From Zhengitettix transpicula (taxonomy: Eukaryota; Arthropoda; Insecta; Orthoptera; Tetrigidae), in assembly GCA_037074705.1 (NCBI GenBank), contig CM073591.1, forward strand, positions 33,274,587 to 33,338,586: a DNA stretch of 64,000 nt. Direction: 5' to 3'. The notes beneath the pieces were generated by a model. It was not told where the DNA came from. It saw nothing but the letters and a program-made list of their open reading frames with translations, and ran no database searches. A program made the translations under genes and the position numbers. Of this stretch, positions 45,699 to 56,482 are shown one piece after another. Each line of letters starts with the position of its first letter. Positions within the stretch are counted from its first letter, which is position 1.

Positions 45699-48403
45699 TA
45701 AACAATAAATCAACTGTTTTTTTCCTGATGAGTGAGATTAACGATCAAGTTATTTCTCAGTCCCAAATTGGTTGATCCATAAATAAACCACATTTACAAT
45801 TCTTAGTTACGTTTATTGCAGTAATCGATTATGTAATTTGAACAAAGAAGAAATCTCCGAAATTTGCCGTTCAAAGTTAATTTCTACAACAGGAAAGATA
45901 TTTTACTGAGCATTGCATCTATAATTTATGGAAACAAAAAATGACATACACTTCATAGAAGCAGCGCCATTGCATTCCACTTATTTGTAGATTATAGTAT
46001 TTAATGTTACACGATCAGTCGCGGAAGAACAAAGACAAGAAAACTTTATGAATTTAGGACACTGGTTACTTATAAGAACGATTATATGTATATAATATTG
46101 ACTTGTCTTGTACTATTATAAAATTGAATATAAAAAATACTTCTAGGTTTTAATTGACTAATAATAAATATAAAAATTGTCATTTAAAAAATTCTGAGGT
46201 TAAATATTACTACACTCATTACTTAATATTTAAATATCTATTATGTATTAAAAGAACAGCTAACAGAATTTATACGCATTTCTATAATAATTTATTAATT
46301 TTATCTCCATATATTGAAACTTGAGATTATTCAGGTTCTAGATGAAAAATATTAATAATAAAGAATTGAGTTTTAACACGACTTACTTTCAATGTAACAT
46401 ATTCTTCATCCGTTTCATATTACACGCTAAACACAAAACAGATAAAGCGTTATTTAGTCTGAACAACAACAAAAAACCAGCTAGCCGATCTTCTTTTGTT
46501 GCACAACCCAAAGATTAGTTTGAAGATTACGATTATAAATGTCGATTAATTCCTGAGATGTTGCATATTAAACATTCTACCACTTCAATTATTGTCAAAA
46601 CCGACAAAAAAAATTAAATTATATTTTCAATCTTTTAAATAATGATTCATAAATATTCGAATTTTTATAACAATCTCTGTAATATGATCTACATAATTCA
46701 ATATTTTACTGTTATTTTCATTTTTAATTTACTCTTTGAATTAGTTCAATATCTTTGAACTGGTTTATCTACGTTTCACAGGTCGGATGAGAGTCCACAT
46801 TAAGAAATAATCACAATATATCTCCAATTCCTCACAACAACCATAATCAGATATTTCTCCAAAGATGAATGTACGTATTTAATTTAATTTTTCACAATAT
46901 AATAAACTAAACTACAAAGGAATAAAAATATATATCTTATAATGTAGATCTTTGTAAACAGAAAAACTTTTCTTTGCCTCGTGAGCTGACATAATAGATA
47001 TTAGGGTACCACGATTGTCTTACATAATTTTCCTTACTTCTTCATGATTCTTATAACATGTACGTGTGAACGTTAGAAGCAATTTTCACATATCGTGCAC
47101 ATAAAATAAAACATAATAAATTGCAAAGCGGACCCTTGACTGTTTTTCAGTATCCATAGTAACCTGAATTTTGTTGTTCACTGCTACAATTAATTTGAAA
47201 GTAAGATCATATAAGGGAACGTTTCGATGCTACTTTAAACAACAGTGCGTAATTAGAATAATTATTTAGTATTTGGATATCCATTGTGAGGTGTGCTAAT
47301 ATATATTATTAAGACTCTTGTAGTCATTTATATTAATTTATATTAAATAACTAAAATCATAAAATATAATTCTTCTCGTTATATTAACTGTAAAAAAAAT
47401 ATTCCGGCTGTATTCGCCATTACAATTAATTACAAATCATCAAAATTAGTATATTATTTGTGGGGAAAAAATTGACATTTTTCATTCGTTATTTATTTAA
47501 TGAACGCCAATCAACAAAAATTACATATTGATATTTTATTATACAAGCATGTTTTATTTTTATGGTAAACATGAAACTAATATGTCTTATTAATTTCCAA
47601 ATTTCAATTATTTTATTTTGTTTTTATAAATATTAGCCCCTTCAAATATTTTGTTTGTTTGTAAATATGTTAACATTAATATAAAAAATAATGAGATGAA
47701 CTACATTTTGTGACTATAAGTTGGTTATTATGTCTAAATATAATGTTCAGTTTAAGATAATTATAATCCTAAGGCAATGACACTTTAAGGGAAATTTCTG
47801 CTGTGAAATTGTGGTTTTAGCAAAGTGAGCGTCACATGCGGAAAGCGTCAGAGTACCTGAAATAACCGTAGTTTTAGTAAAAATAATCCTCACGTGGGAC
47901 GAGGCGCGTTAAATCCATTTACAATTGATTTCACATGGATAAGGAAATCACTGGAATGAACTCAGTCTGATGGACAAAAATCTGTTATCGCTGATATAAT
48001 TCAAATTTCGAACGACAATTTGGAGATCTCCAGCAAACTAAATTTCCTCTTTTACAATTAATCAAATACATTGATCGAATTTAAAACGTGTAGCTGAAAG
48101 GTTCGTCCAATGGATAAAAATAACAAGAATTCACCATTTAACCGAGTAAACTGGAATTTAATAATTAAAAAGAAGCGATATAAAAGTTAGTAAGGAATGA
48201 AATAGCATTGCGTCGTTTATATTAAAAATTCACGATAAAATAGAGAGAGAGGTTTTTTTTACAAGTTTCCACTTTTAAACAAAATTCATATTTATAATTA
48301 AAAATTGATACTTTATCTGACTTTTATAAAATATAATTAGTACGTATTGGTAAAAAGACCGAATTTACTTATAAACATTAAAACTTACAATTGACTAACA
48401 CAT
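45699..48403. other. Gene-free AT-rich stretch
   Basis: 2.7 kb with no gene and no repeat shared with the rest of the window. Confidence 0.5.
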
Positions 48404-48440
48404 ACAACATTTCTTCCCTTTGTTTATGGACCTCTTCATA
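48404..48440 (-). repeat. Hammerhead-like core copy, family B
   Basis: On the minus strand: ATGAAGAGGTCCATAAACAA then AGGGAAGAAATGTTG. The same family occurs twice at 53,645-53,760 (CTGAAGAGGTCCACAAACAA AGGGAAGAAACTTTACGTTG). Confidence 0.6.
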
Positions 48441-48479
48441 TGTATATTATTAAAATAAAAAATAATTAATTGTACCAAT

Positions 48480-48698
48480 ATTTAAAGAAGAAACCCTTAC
48501 ACATACTTAATTATTCGACAATTTAAATACTTTATTTAAATTCATCAGTCATTTTTTCAGCATAGTTTAAATGAGTGAAGTTGCAGAAGAAAATGGCAAA
48601 ATATTAAGCCAAAGGCTACTGAAAAAATGACTGACAATTTTAAATAAAGAACTTAAATTTTCCAAATTTGAGACTGTTTAAGGGATTGCTTCTTTAAA
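48480..48698. repeat. Fold-back element, ~219 bp
   Basis: The left arm (48,480-48,561: TTTAAAGAAGAAACCCTTAC ... ATCAGTCATTTTTTCAG) is complementary to the right arm (48,619-48,698: CTGAAAAAATGACTGACA ... TTTAAGGGATTGCTTCTTTA). The centre is about 57 bp. No coding capacity. Confidence 0.8.
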
Positions 48699-49736
48699 TC
48701 TAATTAAAATATTTTGTAAAATTGAATTAAATAATTTAACATAAAAAATTCTCCAACTTCCACGGCCAAAATTTAATTAAAATTTACATATTATTTTATT
48801 TTCTTCTTTATTAATATACCTATAAAGATGTCCCTAAACCAAGCTGAGAAACGTTATGTACGTTAGTTAATTGTAAAATTCATGGTTTTTTCCGTACGCT
48901 GTGAGAAAATTTTCTAACGCTTCTGATCTATAATTACAGTACGCTATTTTAAGAGTTTTTTTCCCCCCCTTCCTGCATCCTTCAGTGCTGAGTAGTTATT
49001 ATCTGATGTCTGTATCTGAGTGAAGTTTGGTTGCTTTGTCTTCGGGTAGAAGCAGACAGCTTGGCTCTATCTGTTTCCTGAGGCACGTCAGAAACTCTCT
49101 CTCATGCTTCTCTGTCTTTCCTCTGTCCTTTTCTCTACAAATTATCCGCTGATTCTACAACAGGACGAATATGTGTCCACTTTTGTCATAGTCTTCATCG
49201 TTTCAGATATTTAATTCGAACGACGTATTTTCCAGATATCTCATTATCCGCCATTATACGTGAAAAGTCACATTTATTGGAAGAAGAATCATTATAATTT
49301 TATTTTGTTTATTATGTAAAGCTGAATTTAAATATTGGGGTTTACCATTCCAATCCTTTGAAAAATTTAATGATTAATTTCTCTATATTTTACTATAATT
49401 TTTATCCTTTGACGTAATCTAAAGCAGTCAGTCTCAACGCAAATGCGTGTCATTGTTTCTGTAAGCGAATTAAATCAACTACGTTTATGTTTTTCGAAAA
49501 AATTATGGAAACAAACTCTTTCAAGTTCATTTAATTACACTACATAGACAATAATTTTTTTTAAAAAAAAATTCTATGGAGCGTCCAGTCTCGATGATCC
49601 CCTTTTATGCGATTTATGACATAAAAGCTGACAACTGTTAAAATTATATTTTACGATTTACTTGTTAATTAAAAATTTATTTATTTGAGTCAGAATTTTT
49701 TTTTTAATGTTTATTGAAAATAAAAAATATTAAATT
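48699..49736. other. Gene-free AT-rich stretch
   Basis: Nothing recognised. 48,960-49,200 is slightly GC-richer. Confidence 0.5.
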
Positions 49737-49776
49737 CACTACGACGTTTCGGAATCCTCTGGGACCTCATCAGGTG
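49737..49776 (-). ncRNA. Candidate hammerhead-type ribozyme fold
   Basis: This is the copy that fits the hammerhead consensus best. On the minus strand: CAC (helix I), CTGATGA, GG-TCC-CAGA-GGA-TT-CC (helix II with a TT bulge), GAAA, then AC-GTC-GT (helix III, starting with the last A of GAAA, with a triloop), A at the cleavage position, GTG (helix I, pairing with CAC). All invariant core bases are present with no extra base before helix II. Helices I and III are very short (3 and 2 bp), so a monomer would be weak. Activity is an inference; nothing in the sequence proves transcription. Confidence 0.4.
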
Positions 49777-50572
49777 TGACATTCAAATATACATATTATA
49801 AATTAATAACATGTGTATGTATATAGTTTTTTAATATCAATTATAAATTTTAAATTGTTCTTAAAAAAACACTTATTTAGAATATTTTTTGTAATAAATA
49901 TTATAATTACTTTTCTGTCTCAAGGCCATTTATTTTGAGTTATAATATTATAATCAATTCAGATATGTTTTCATCATTACTCTGAATGTTCTCGCGCACG
50001 AGTTAAATAAATTAACTGCGGTGTCTTATTTATTAATTTAGTAGTGAAAACAATAGGTCGCTGCATTTTAAAATATTTCATATTCAATATTTATTTTCGT
50101 AAGAATTTTATGGCACCTAATTCTTGCTTTTCTTCTTTCAGTAAAATTTTAGAAACGTCTTCTGTCACAGTTATTTCTACGCTCCAAATCGTCGCAACGG
50201 ATGTTCAATTCCGTTCAGGTACGTTATAAATAAACGTAGTTGAGCGTCCAAATCACTTCAGAGTCGTATATGAGAAATTTTTTAAAAGTAAATCCCAATT
50301 CAGAATGATCAGAACAATAAACCGGTTTCATAAAAATAAACTCGTAACAAGTATTAAATTTTCTTACTTCATAATAATTGGAAATAAAGTGTTTTTATCG
50401 GACAACGATCGTGGAGTAAAGCGTCTGAAGAATTCTATATATGTATTACAGTTAATATAAACCTAGAAATAAAATTTTCTGCCTTAGAACAATCAAACAG
50501 CGCTGAGTAAAATCATATATATTTTAACAAAACATCTTTAAAATTAATGAGCTTTCAAAGTAAGAATATTAT

Positions 50573-50793
50573 TAATAAAATAATTGATGACCTTATACAG
50601 ACACTATTCATTTTTATTATGACGATGTTTAGATACCTTAATGTATCATCTTCAGGTATTTTCCTACTGTGCAAAATCATACCTCCTCTGTAGGAAAATA
50701 TCTGAAGAAGATACAAAGAAGGTATCGAAACGTTGTCATAATGAAAAATTAAAAATAAAAAGTGTCTGTATAAGAACATCAATTATTTTATTA
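50573..50793. repeat. Fold-back repeat with two opposed hammerhead-like cores
   Basis: Arms of about 94 and 103 bp (50,573-50,666; 50,691-50,793) with a 24-bp spacer. The left arm carries a decayed core on the minus strand (CCTGAAGATGATACATTAAG, then GTATCTAAACATCG). The right arm carries a well-kept one on the plus strand (see next entry). Confidence 0.85.
50699..50740 (+). ncRNA. Candidate hammerhead-type ribozyme fold
   Basis: TAT (helix I), CTGAAGA (50,702-50,708), one extra A, GATAC-AAAGAAG-GTATC (perfect 5-bp helix II), GAAA (50,727-50,730), AC-GTT-GT (helix III), C at the cleavage position, ATA (helix I, pairs with TAT). Helix I here is TAT/ATA against CAC/GTG in the 49,737 copy, a change that keeps pairing. 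The extra A before helix II departs from the canonical hammerhead, and most other copies share it. Confidence 0.4.
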
Positions 50794-51639
50794 AATTAAA
50801 ACTTTTAAGAATTTTATTATTATGTCCCTGATAATGACTCATTTCTTTCCGTTTATGAACGACCTTCACGGCTTGAGAAAATTAATTTAAAATATTCAAT
50901 TTTCATTGATTTAATTTAAATAACGTAAGTGGAGCCCGCATTTCGTGAATGTGGCTTGTTCGATAAGTTATTCTCTATATTGTTAAAATTTTCTGAGATG
51001 GTTCACTTAATTACTGATTTAATAATGTTTTTGTCAAGTTTGCCACTCTTTTTTAGTGTACTACGAGAAGATCGTATTTTCAAGGTAATTGTTACGATTT
51101 CCCAGGTATGACGCGGTTTTCTACTTGCCAGTGTGATAGTTTCACTTCGCTTCTCTTTATAACTCGGACAACTTTTTCTTTAAATGTTAATATTAAATAT
51201 AATTGTCGTTGAAATGGTCACGAATTCTCTGCTAACGTTTATTATTTGTTGTGGTTAATTATAACTGCGTAAAATTCATCAGCATTGGCGCTGTCTTTAT
51301 TTTCCAGAGCGGCGTATAACAAACCAGTTAATAAATTTATGAATCACTTTATAATTAGTTACAAACTTTTTCGGTTATCAACGGTAAGGTAGCGTGGTAT
51401 TTATATTCAGCAGTCATGATAATATTAAACAGGTTATATATCATCTGAGTGTCGCCGGTTATCAAATGATTTGCATACATTTTTAGAGTAACATATTTAT
51501 AACTGCTACAAATATAATTTATTTGACAATCGCGGTTTCTTTTTTTTTTTAAAAAAAATGTACAAACTGAAGGTAATTCGTCACAAAGTCCGCATTTAGT
51601 ATTTATAACGTCCCTCGGTACGTACATTTGATGAACGCG
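50794..51639. other. Gene-free stretch
   Basis: A 60-codon frame at 50,929-51,111 starts at a non-ATG codon and has no motif. It ends just after CAGGTATG, a splice-donor-like string, but there is no other support for an exon. Confidence 0.4.
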
Positions 51640-52135
51640 AGTCAGGGATCTGCTGTTCTTTACGTAGTACGATGCTATCGCCGAGTGTTACGTCGTCACC
51701 CCCCGCACTGTTGAGTTTAATTGAGATCGTTGTCAGCACTCACACGTACACAATGATTACAGCACAGTCGGAACCACTTTGCGATCGTCCGCACACGGAG
51801 GAGTCTTCGGGCCGGGCGAGGGAGCGAGGTTTAGATGTGAGCTAGAGTAATGTAGAGTAAGTGTTTTACCGTGTGCAGACGCGTGTATGGGCGGCGCCTC
51901 CCCCTCGCGATGCGGACCTCAGGCCCTCTCGCCACAGACTACTCTCCTCTCCTCTCTCCGCTCCCTCTGCCTCTGCTTCGGCCTGGTCCCGCGCAGCCTC
52001 CTTCGATCCACACGCCATGACCCGGGACACACAACAACTACTCTCCATCCCTTCGCCTAAAACGTACTCAGTCCGGATTAGGTTCGACAACTTTCTTCAA
52101 ACGCTCCCACTCTTCTGCCTCGGCTTTCTAACCCT
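51640..52135. promoter_or_regulatory. CpG-rich patch, possible promoter or first exon
   Basis: About 500 bases, strongly enriched in GC and CpG compared with both flanks. Contains GTTGTCAGCACTC (initiator-like), a GGCGGCGCC-type core near 51,890 and AGAGTAAGTG at 51,855-51,864, which would be a good splice donor (GTAAGT) on the plus strand. Overlapping frames exist on both strands (plus 51,861-52,259; minus 51,866-52,090), neither with a recognisable domain. The combination is typical of a housekeeping or developmental promoter, but the gene is not visible in this window. Confidence 0.3.
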
Positions 52136-52506
52136 TTACTTTGTCACCTCCCTGCAATCCCGTGTACCGTGCTTCTCCCTCACTCAGATGCATTTCTTTT
52201 CCGTGCACCGCAGTAGTACGAACTTACACTTTCACTGTTACGTTACCAACTGTACTTAGCTAAAACAATTTCCTTAAAAAAAACCTTTCAAATCATGTTT
52301 GTAGAATTATATCACTGCATTATTTTGATGGTATATAAAGACAATGAAGTCCTTTGATGTCTGCTTCAATCTCCTTAACACGCAAACCCTTACATATTAT
52401 ATTGGGTAAAATCTATCAATTGGAAAATTCTGTAAGAGACTAATTTTTGTTCATGAAAATAAATTGTAAACTAGCACATTGACAATTTTTTAAATAAATA
52501 TTTGCA
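52136..52506. other. Gene-free stretch
   Basis: Transition from the CpG-rich patch to AT-rich sequence. Nothing recognised. Confidence 0.5.
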
Positions 52507-52774
52507 AATTAATAATAAGAAAAATAGCGAAATACAGACAAAATAACCACACAACGTTCCTGGCCACCATGTTCCCTTCTTCAGGTGTATAAAAAACGCA
52601 AGAACCCTAGAACGCAAAATAATAATAATAATTGGCTTTTGAATCTTTACAACTGACTTGCGCAGTTGTGTCACTATAGGCTCTTGCATTCATTCTGCTC
52701 TCCCAGAAACGTTGTGTGTTATTTATTTCATCATTTCTTTTGTCTGTATTTCGCTATCTTTCATATTATTAATT
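52507..52774. repeat. Fold-back repeat, family A
   Basis: The left arm (52,507-52,610) reversed reads CACCTGAAGAAGGGAACATG, then CAGGAACGTTGTGTGGTTAT and TTTTGTCTGTATTTCGCTAT. The right arm (about 52,670-52,774) reads TATAGGCTCTTGC, then CCCAGAAACGTTGTGTGTTA and the same tail. The arms therefore present two family A ends pointing outwards. The spacer contains ACAACTGACTTGCGCAGTTG, also present at 2,345-2,365. Confidence 0.85.
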
Positions 52775-53287
52775 TTCAATTAAGAAGTAAATTTTTCTTT
52801 TTAATTCTTCGCAAATGTTGCGATAAGTAAAAATGATCGTGTTGCGTACGTTTTTTTTATTCGGTCTTATTTTCCGCATAGTAAATTAATTAGTATTCAT
52901 GAGGAAACCTTTCAAGTCCACGTGAGAAACTCGTTCTTGATTGTGTTTAGAATTAATTATATAAAATAGCCAAACGACGGACAAAATAAAGTGACGATTG
53001 ATACGATAATTCATCCTGTATACATGTTTGTGTCCTAATTAAAAATCTGTATTTCTATATTTTCTGTGCCAGATTTATTTATCTCGCAAAGATAAATAGT
53101 ATTAAATTTATGTTTCAATTTTTGTGAACTTTTATTATTTTTGGATTTTAATTAGATTTGTATTAAAATAAATGTAATATTAATTAGTAGCAAATGGTGA
53201 AGAGTGAGAATAATGATTTATAAAAATTAAAAGTAATGTAAATCTTGAATTTCACCAACAAAAGATTAACAATATAGTACTATTCAA
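52775..53287. other. Gene-free AT-rich stretch
   Basis: Nothing recognised. A short string at 53,185-53,210 resembles part of the direct repeat at 28,010. Confidence 0.45.
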
Positions 53288-53616
53288 TATAGGAAAACCG
53301 AAAACCAATAATCAGTCCACAGTATCAAAAGAAACACTTATTTCGTCATCATTAAAACGAATAAACCACAATCTTTTGGACAGCTGACCATATTCATCTG
53401 GATAAGATATTTAGAGACAATAACAATTTTGAAATTACATTCATGAACATTCTGTTATTAGAATGTAGACTGTTCATGGATGTTATTGCTTCTAAAAACG
53501 AATAAGGTCAGCTGACTAAATGCTTCTAGTTTATTTGTTTTGTTTATGAAGCAATAAGTAATCATTTTTTTCTTTTGATACTTTGGACTGATAATTGGTT
53601 CTTGGTTTTCCCATAT
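53288..53616. repeat. Fully palindromic element, 329 bp
   Basis: The outer ~47 bp pair well (TATAGGAAAACCGAAAACCA ... and its complement near 53,616), and pairing continues, imperfectly, through CAGCTGACC (53,389/53,512) to a central hairpin ACATTCT-GTTATT-AGAATGT at about 53,455. The whole unit could fold into one long hairpin. It lacks the hammerhead-like core. MITE, fold-back element or hairpin-RNA source are possible. Confidence 0.8.
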
Positions 53617-53644
53617 GAAAATTTACACTTGTTATCTAATTTAA

Positions 53645-53760
53645 AATACAACGTAAAGTTTCTTCCCTTTGTTTGTGGACCTCTTCAGACGTTATTCAAA
53701 AAATAGGAAGAGAAAATCTGAACAAAGGGAAGAACCTTACGTTGTATTTCAAATCGTTTA
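53645..53760. repeat. Fold-back repeat, family B cores
   Basis: Left arm AAATACAACGTAAAGTTTCT TCCCTTTGTTTGTGGACCTC TTCAGA, right arm TCTGAACAAAGGGAAGAACC TTACGTTGTATTT. Each arm is a family B core end. The right copy has lost the central part. Confidence 0.8.
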
Positions 53761-54068
53761 TAAATAAATATTCTGACTGTTGGCCTCTGTCCACTAAATA
53801 TTAAAATTAATATCAGTTAGATATAGTTTTAATTTAAAATTTGATATAACAAGATACACCATGGGTTAATGGGTTAAGATCCTCATGTTGCTGTAATAGT
53901 CAGTGAACCTCAGAAGCGTTAGTGACAGTATTCTCCAAGACACTCGACATATTGAATAATGATGAAAAAACTTCTGTCATTTATTATAATAATATAAATA
54001 ATTAAACAGTAATATGTCAGTACTTACATAAATGAGTTACTATAAATATCTGATTTACAACAACAAAG
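53761..54068. other. Gene-free AT-rich stretch
   Basis: Nothing recognised. Confidence 0.5.
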
Positions 54069-54104
54069 ACGACGTTTCACCATCTTCTGGGACCTCTTCA
54101 GGTA
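54069..54104 (-). repeat. Hammerhead-like core copy
   Basis: On the minus strand: ATACCTGAAGAGGTCCCAGA then AGATGGTGAAACGTCGTC. It is close to the 49,737 copy (both GAGGTCCCAGA.GAT), both boxes intact, ACGTCGT then C. Helix I does not pair here. Confidence 0.65.
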
Positions 54105-54242
54105 TAACAATTTTTAATTTACAATTTAGACAGAGTTGATACATGTATTTATATAAAAAAATTGTTTAATAACAAATACGAATGATTTTTGTTTTGTTTA
54201 GTAACAAATAGAAATTATTAAAAACAATTGAAGAGTTTATGC

Positions 54243-54442
54243 AGACCCGTTATCTTTTTTAATTATATTAGGACGACGTTTCGATACCTTTTCGTATCTT
54301 CTTCAGGTATTTAACAAGTTATTAAATTCACACAGTTTTGAAAAAGATGTCCGAGGCACACATTTCATTTAACAAGATTGTAGAAAGATACAAATAGGTA
54401 TCGAAACGTAGTCGTAATATAAATAAAAAGTGACTGTAACAA
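54243..54442. repeat. Fold-back repeat with two opposed cores
   Basis: The left arm (54,243-54,312) on the minus strand reads TACCTGAAGAA, GATAC-GAAAAG-GTATC (perfect hairpin), GAAACGTCGTCC. The right arm (54,372-54,442) on the plus strand reads AAGATACAAATAGGTATCGA AACGTAGTCG with the first box lost. Same subfamily as 50,573-50,793. Confidence 0.85.
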
Positions 54443-56070
54443 GGTCATAAATTGTTTTATTAATTCGAAACAGACGTTAAATTTAATTCAAATTATTTCA
54501 CATTTTCCCCAACGTAGAGTGAAAATTTAAAATGTCAGGGAACAGTCGATTGTTTTTTTAACTGTATCCATCTCTTAGTGAATCATTAACGTGTGAGGGG
54601 CGATTAAGACCTTTCGGATACTATAGAAATGATTTCTGACGTACTACAGGGAAGTGAATTCCTAAAATTTCTGTAACAAACTCTCGTATTGATATAAAAG
54701 TAGTGCGTTGAATGAGTATTTCGATTATCAAATAACTGAAAATTACACCCATTGGAGACAGGTAATGGTCCACAGTTATACTGAATTTTGTTTATGGTAT
54801 GTGTGGACGAATCTGGAATCCGGAATGGGACGGAATCCGGAATTGTGCAGCATACAAAATAAGACAAAAAAGTGAAAGTTTAAGCTATAATAAAACTTTA
54901 GAGCAATCACTGGTACAACTGAAAAAGGGTACACATTAATTTTAGGGCGCGACAGACGGCTCAATATACGTCGGGTTTTTCTTGTTTGGCGAAATGACCG
55001 CTTTAGGCAATTTAATCAATCAATCTTAATCAAGGATTGACTACGTCAGCTGTGGCCACCACAGAAACTGTAAATCTATTCGATTAATGGCAAATTAATT
55101 GGCTGAGGATAGCGAAGTTTTGAAACGCTATCATTCAATAATCAGTTGCACCGATTTATGTTTAGAATATAGTCGTGAGAGAATTTCGGAGTATTTCCCT
55201 CTTCTGGATGTATCGAGGAAGAAAAGCCTTGCCTGACCCCAGAAAATTTCATGAGTAACCGATAAACACGCCTTTTAAAAAAACAATTCGGAAAGTCAAT
55301 GAAAAATAATTGTTCTTAACTGAGACCACTCGAAATCCTCTTGGGAAAAAAATATTTCCATCCTCTTAAATTAAATGTTAACTTTCAATTTATTCAAATT
55401 ATATCGTGTTTTATAAATTATGAGAAATCAAAAAAATATATTAATGAATTCTCCTCGAGTTAAATAAATCTGACACAGTTAGCGAAAAAAGCGCGGCGTC
55501 CAATTATAAATAATTTATTTAATTTAAATCTAAACGCAATCCAGCTGCTAGTCTGACATTGGAAATTCGAATGCTAACTGTTTGGCGCCGCCGTGTTTTG
55601 AAGACAGGATGAGTACACGTCAACCAATGAACCGGAGGTCACTGTCCGACTTCCAGACTACGTGTCGCTTAGCAGGAAGGTAGCCCGACGGAACCTCGCA
55701 CACGCCGCAACCCTGAGGTACCGGCCGTCCATGCTTTTGACCGAAAATAGAAAAACAACCAGGAGCGTCTGCATTGAGATTCATTTGACGATATTTCTTG
55801 TGAATGAGACCCAAGAGTCATGGACCTTTTATTTAACTAAATAATGTGTTAATTTGAGTTTCTTGTATATACTACCCTAAGATAATCTCCCTAATAGTCC
55901 ATTTTTTAAAAAATAATTAACCTGTTAATGAAAGTTTTTTTTATTAAATAATCTATTGAGTACAACCAATCCAAATAAATTACGTTACAATAGAGTATAT
56001 AAACTCCAATAGATTTACAAAATCAAAATGACGAGTGTAAGAAAAATTAAGTATATTTTTTAAGGTGTAG
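54443..56070. other. Gene-free stretch
   Basis: 55,560-55,780 is GC-richer (GGCGCCGCCG, GTACCGGCCGTCC) but without a good frame. Otherwise AT-rich. No gene supported. Confidence 0.45.
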
Positions 56071-56180
56071 ACAGGCTATGCATAGTGTAATACACATGGT
56101 TGCAACTCCCCTCTTATAACATAGGAAAAGGAGAGAAATTGGGGATGCGGCCCACGCCCTTCCGATGGCGGGAGAGGGGA
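56071..56180 (-). mobile_element. SINE-X fragment I
   Basis: ACAGGCTATGCATAGTGTAA to GGGGATGCGG, then joined to CCCACGCCCTTCCGATGGCG by an internal deletion. Diverged. Confidence 0.75.
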
Positions 56181-56207
56181 TTTATTTATTTTTTTGGGGT
56201 GGGGGAG

Positions 56208-56256
56208 GGACAACAGGCTACATAAGGATAATCCACGTTGGGAAACTCCCCTAACG
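56208..56256 (-). mobile_element. SINE-X fragment J
   Basis: GGACAACAGGCTACATAAGG to GGAAACTCCCCT only, the last ~45 bp of the element. Confidence 0.75.
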
Positions 56257-56273
56257 GTTTTATTCTTTTTTTT

Positions 56274-56482
56274 TAGGGCAACAGGCTACATGAGGGTGAT
56301 CCACGTTGGGCAACTCCCCTTTAATAGCATAGGAAGGGATTTGAAAGGGGGGATGCGGAAGGGTAGAGGAAGGTAGCCAAGGGTTACTAGGGCTCCCGGG
56401 CTATGGTTTAAGGATCCAACCAGGGAAAACTCTAGAAAAACCTGCATTAGGTAGGTCGGGCATTGGGTACTGTCCTCTGTCC
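56274..56482 (-). mobile_element. SINE-X copy K (5'-truncated)
   Basis: T-run, TAGGGCAACAGGCTACATGA to TCGGGCATTGGGTACTGTCC. Well conserved. A small deletion near 56,418 removes the CGGCATTCGCC block. Three SINE-X pieces in a row with T-runs suggest repeated insertion at the same AT-rich spot. Confidence 0.85.

Noticed and set aside
50929..51111. Exon ending at a CAG/GTATG donor
   Set aside because: Start codon is not ATG, no acceptor with a pyrimidine tract is convincing, and the translation has no motif.
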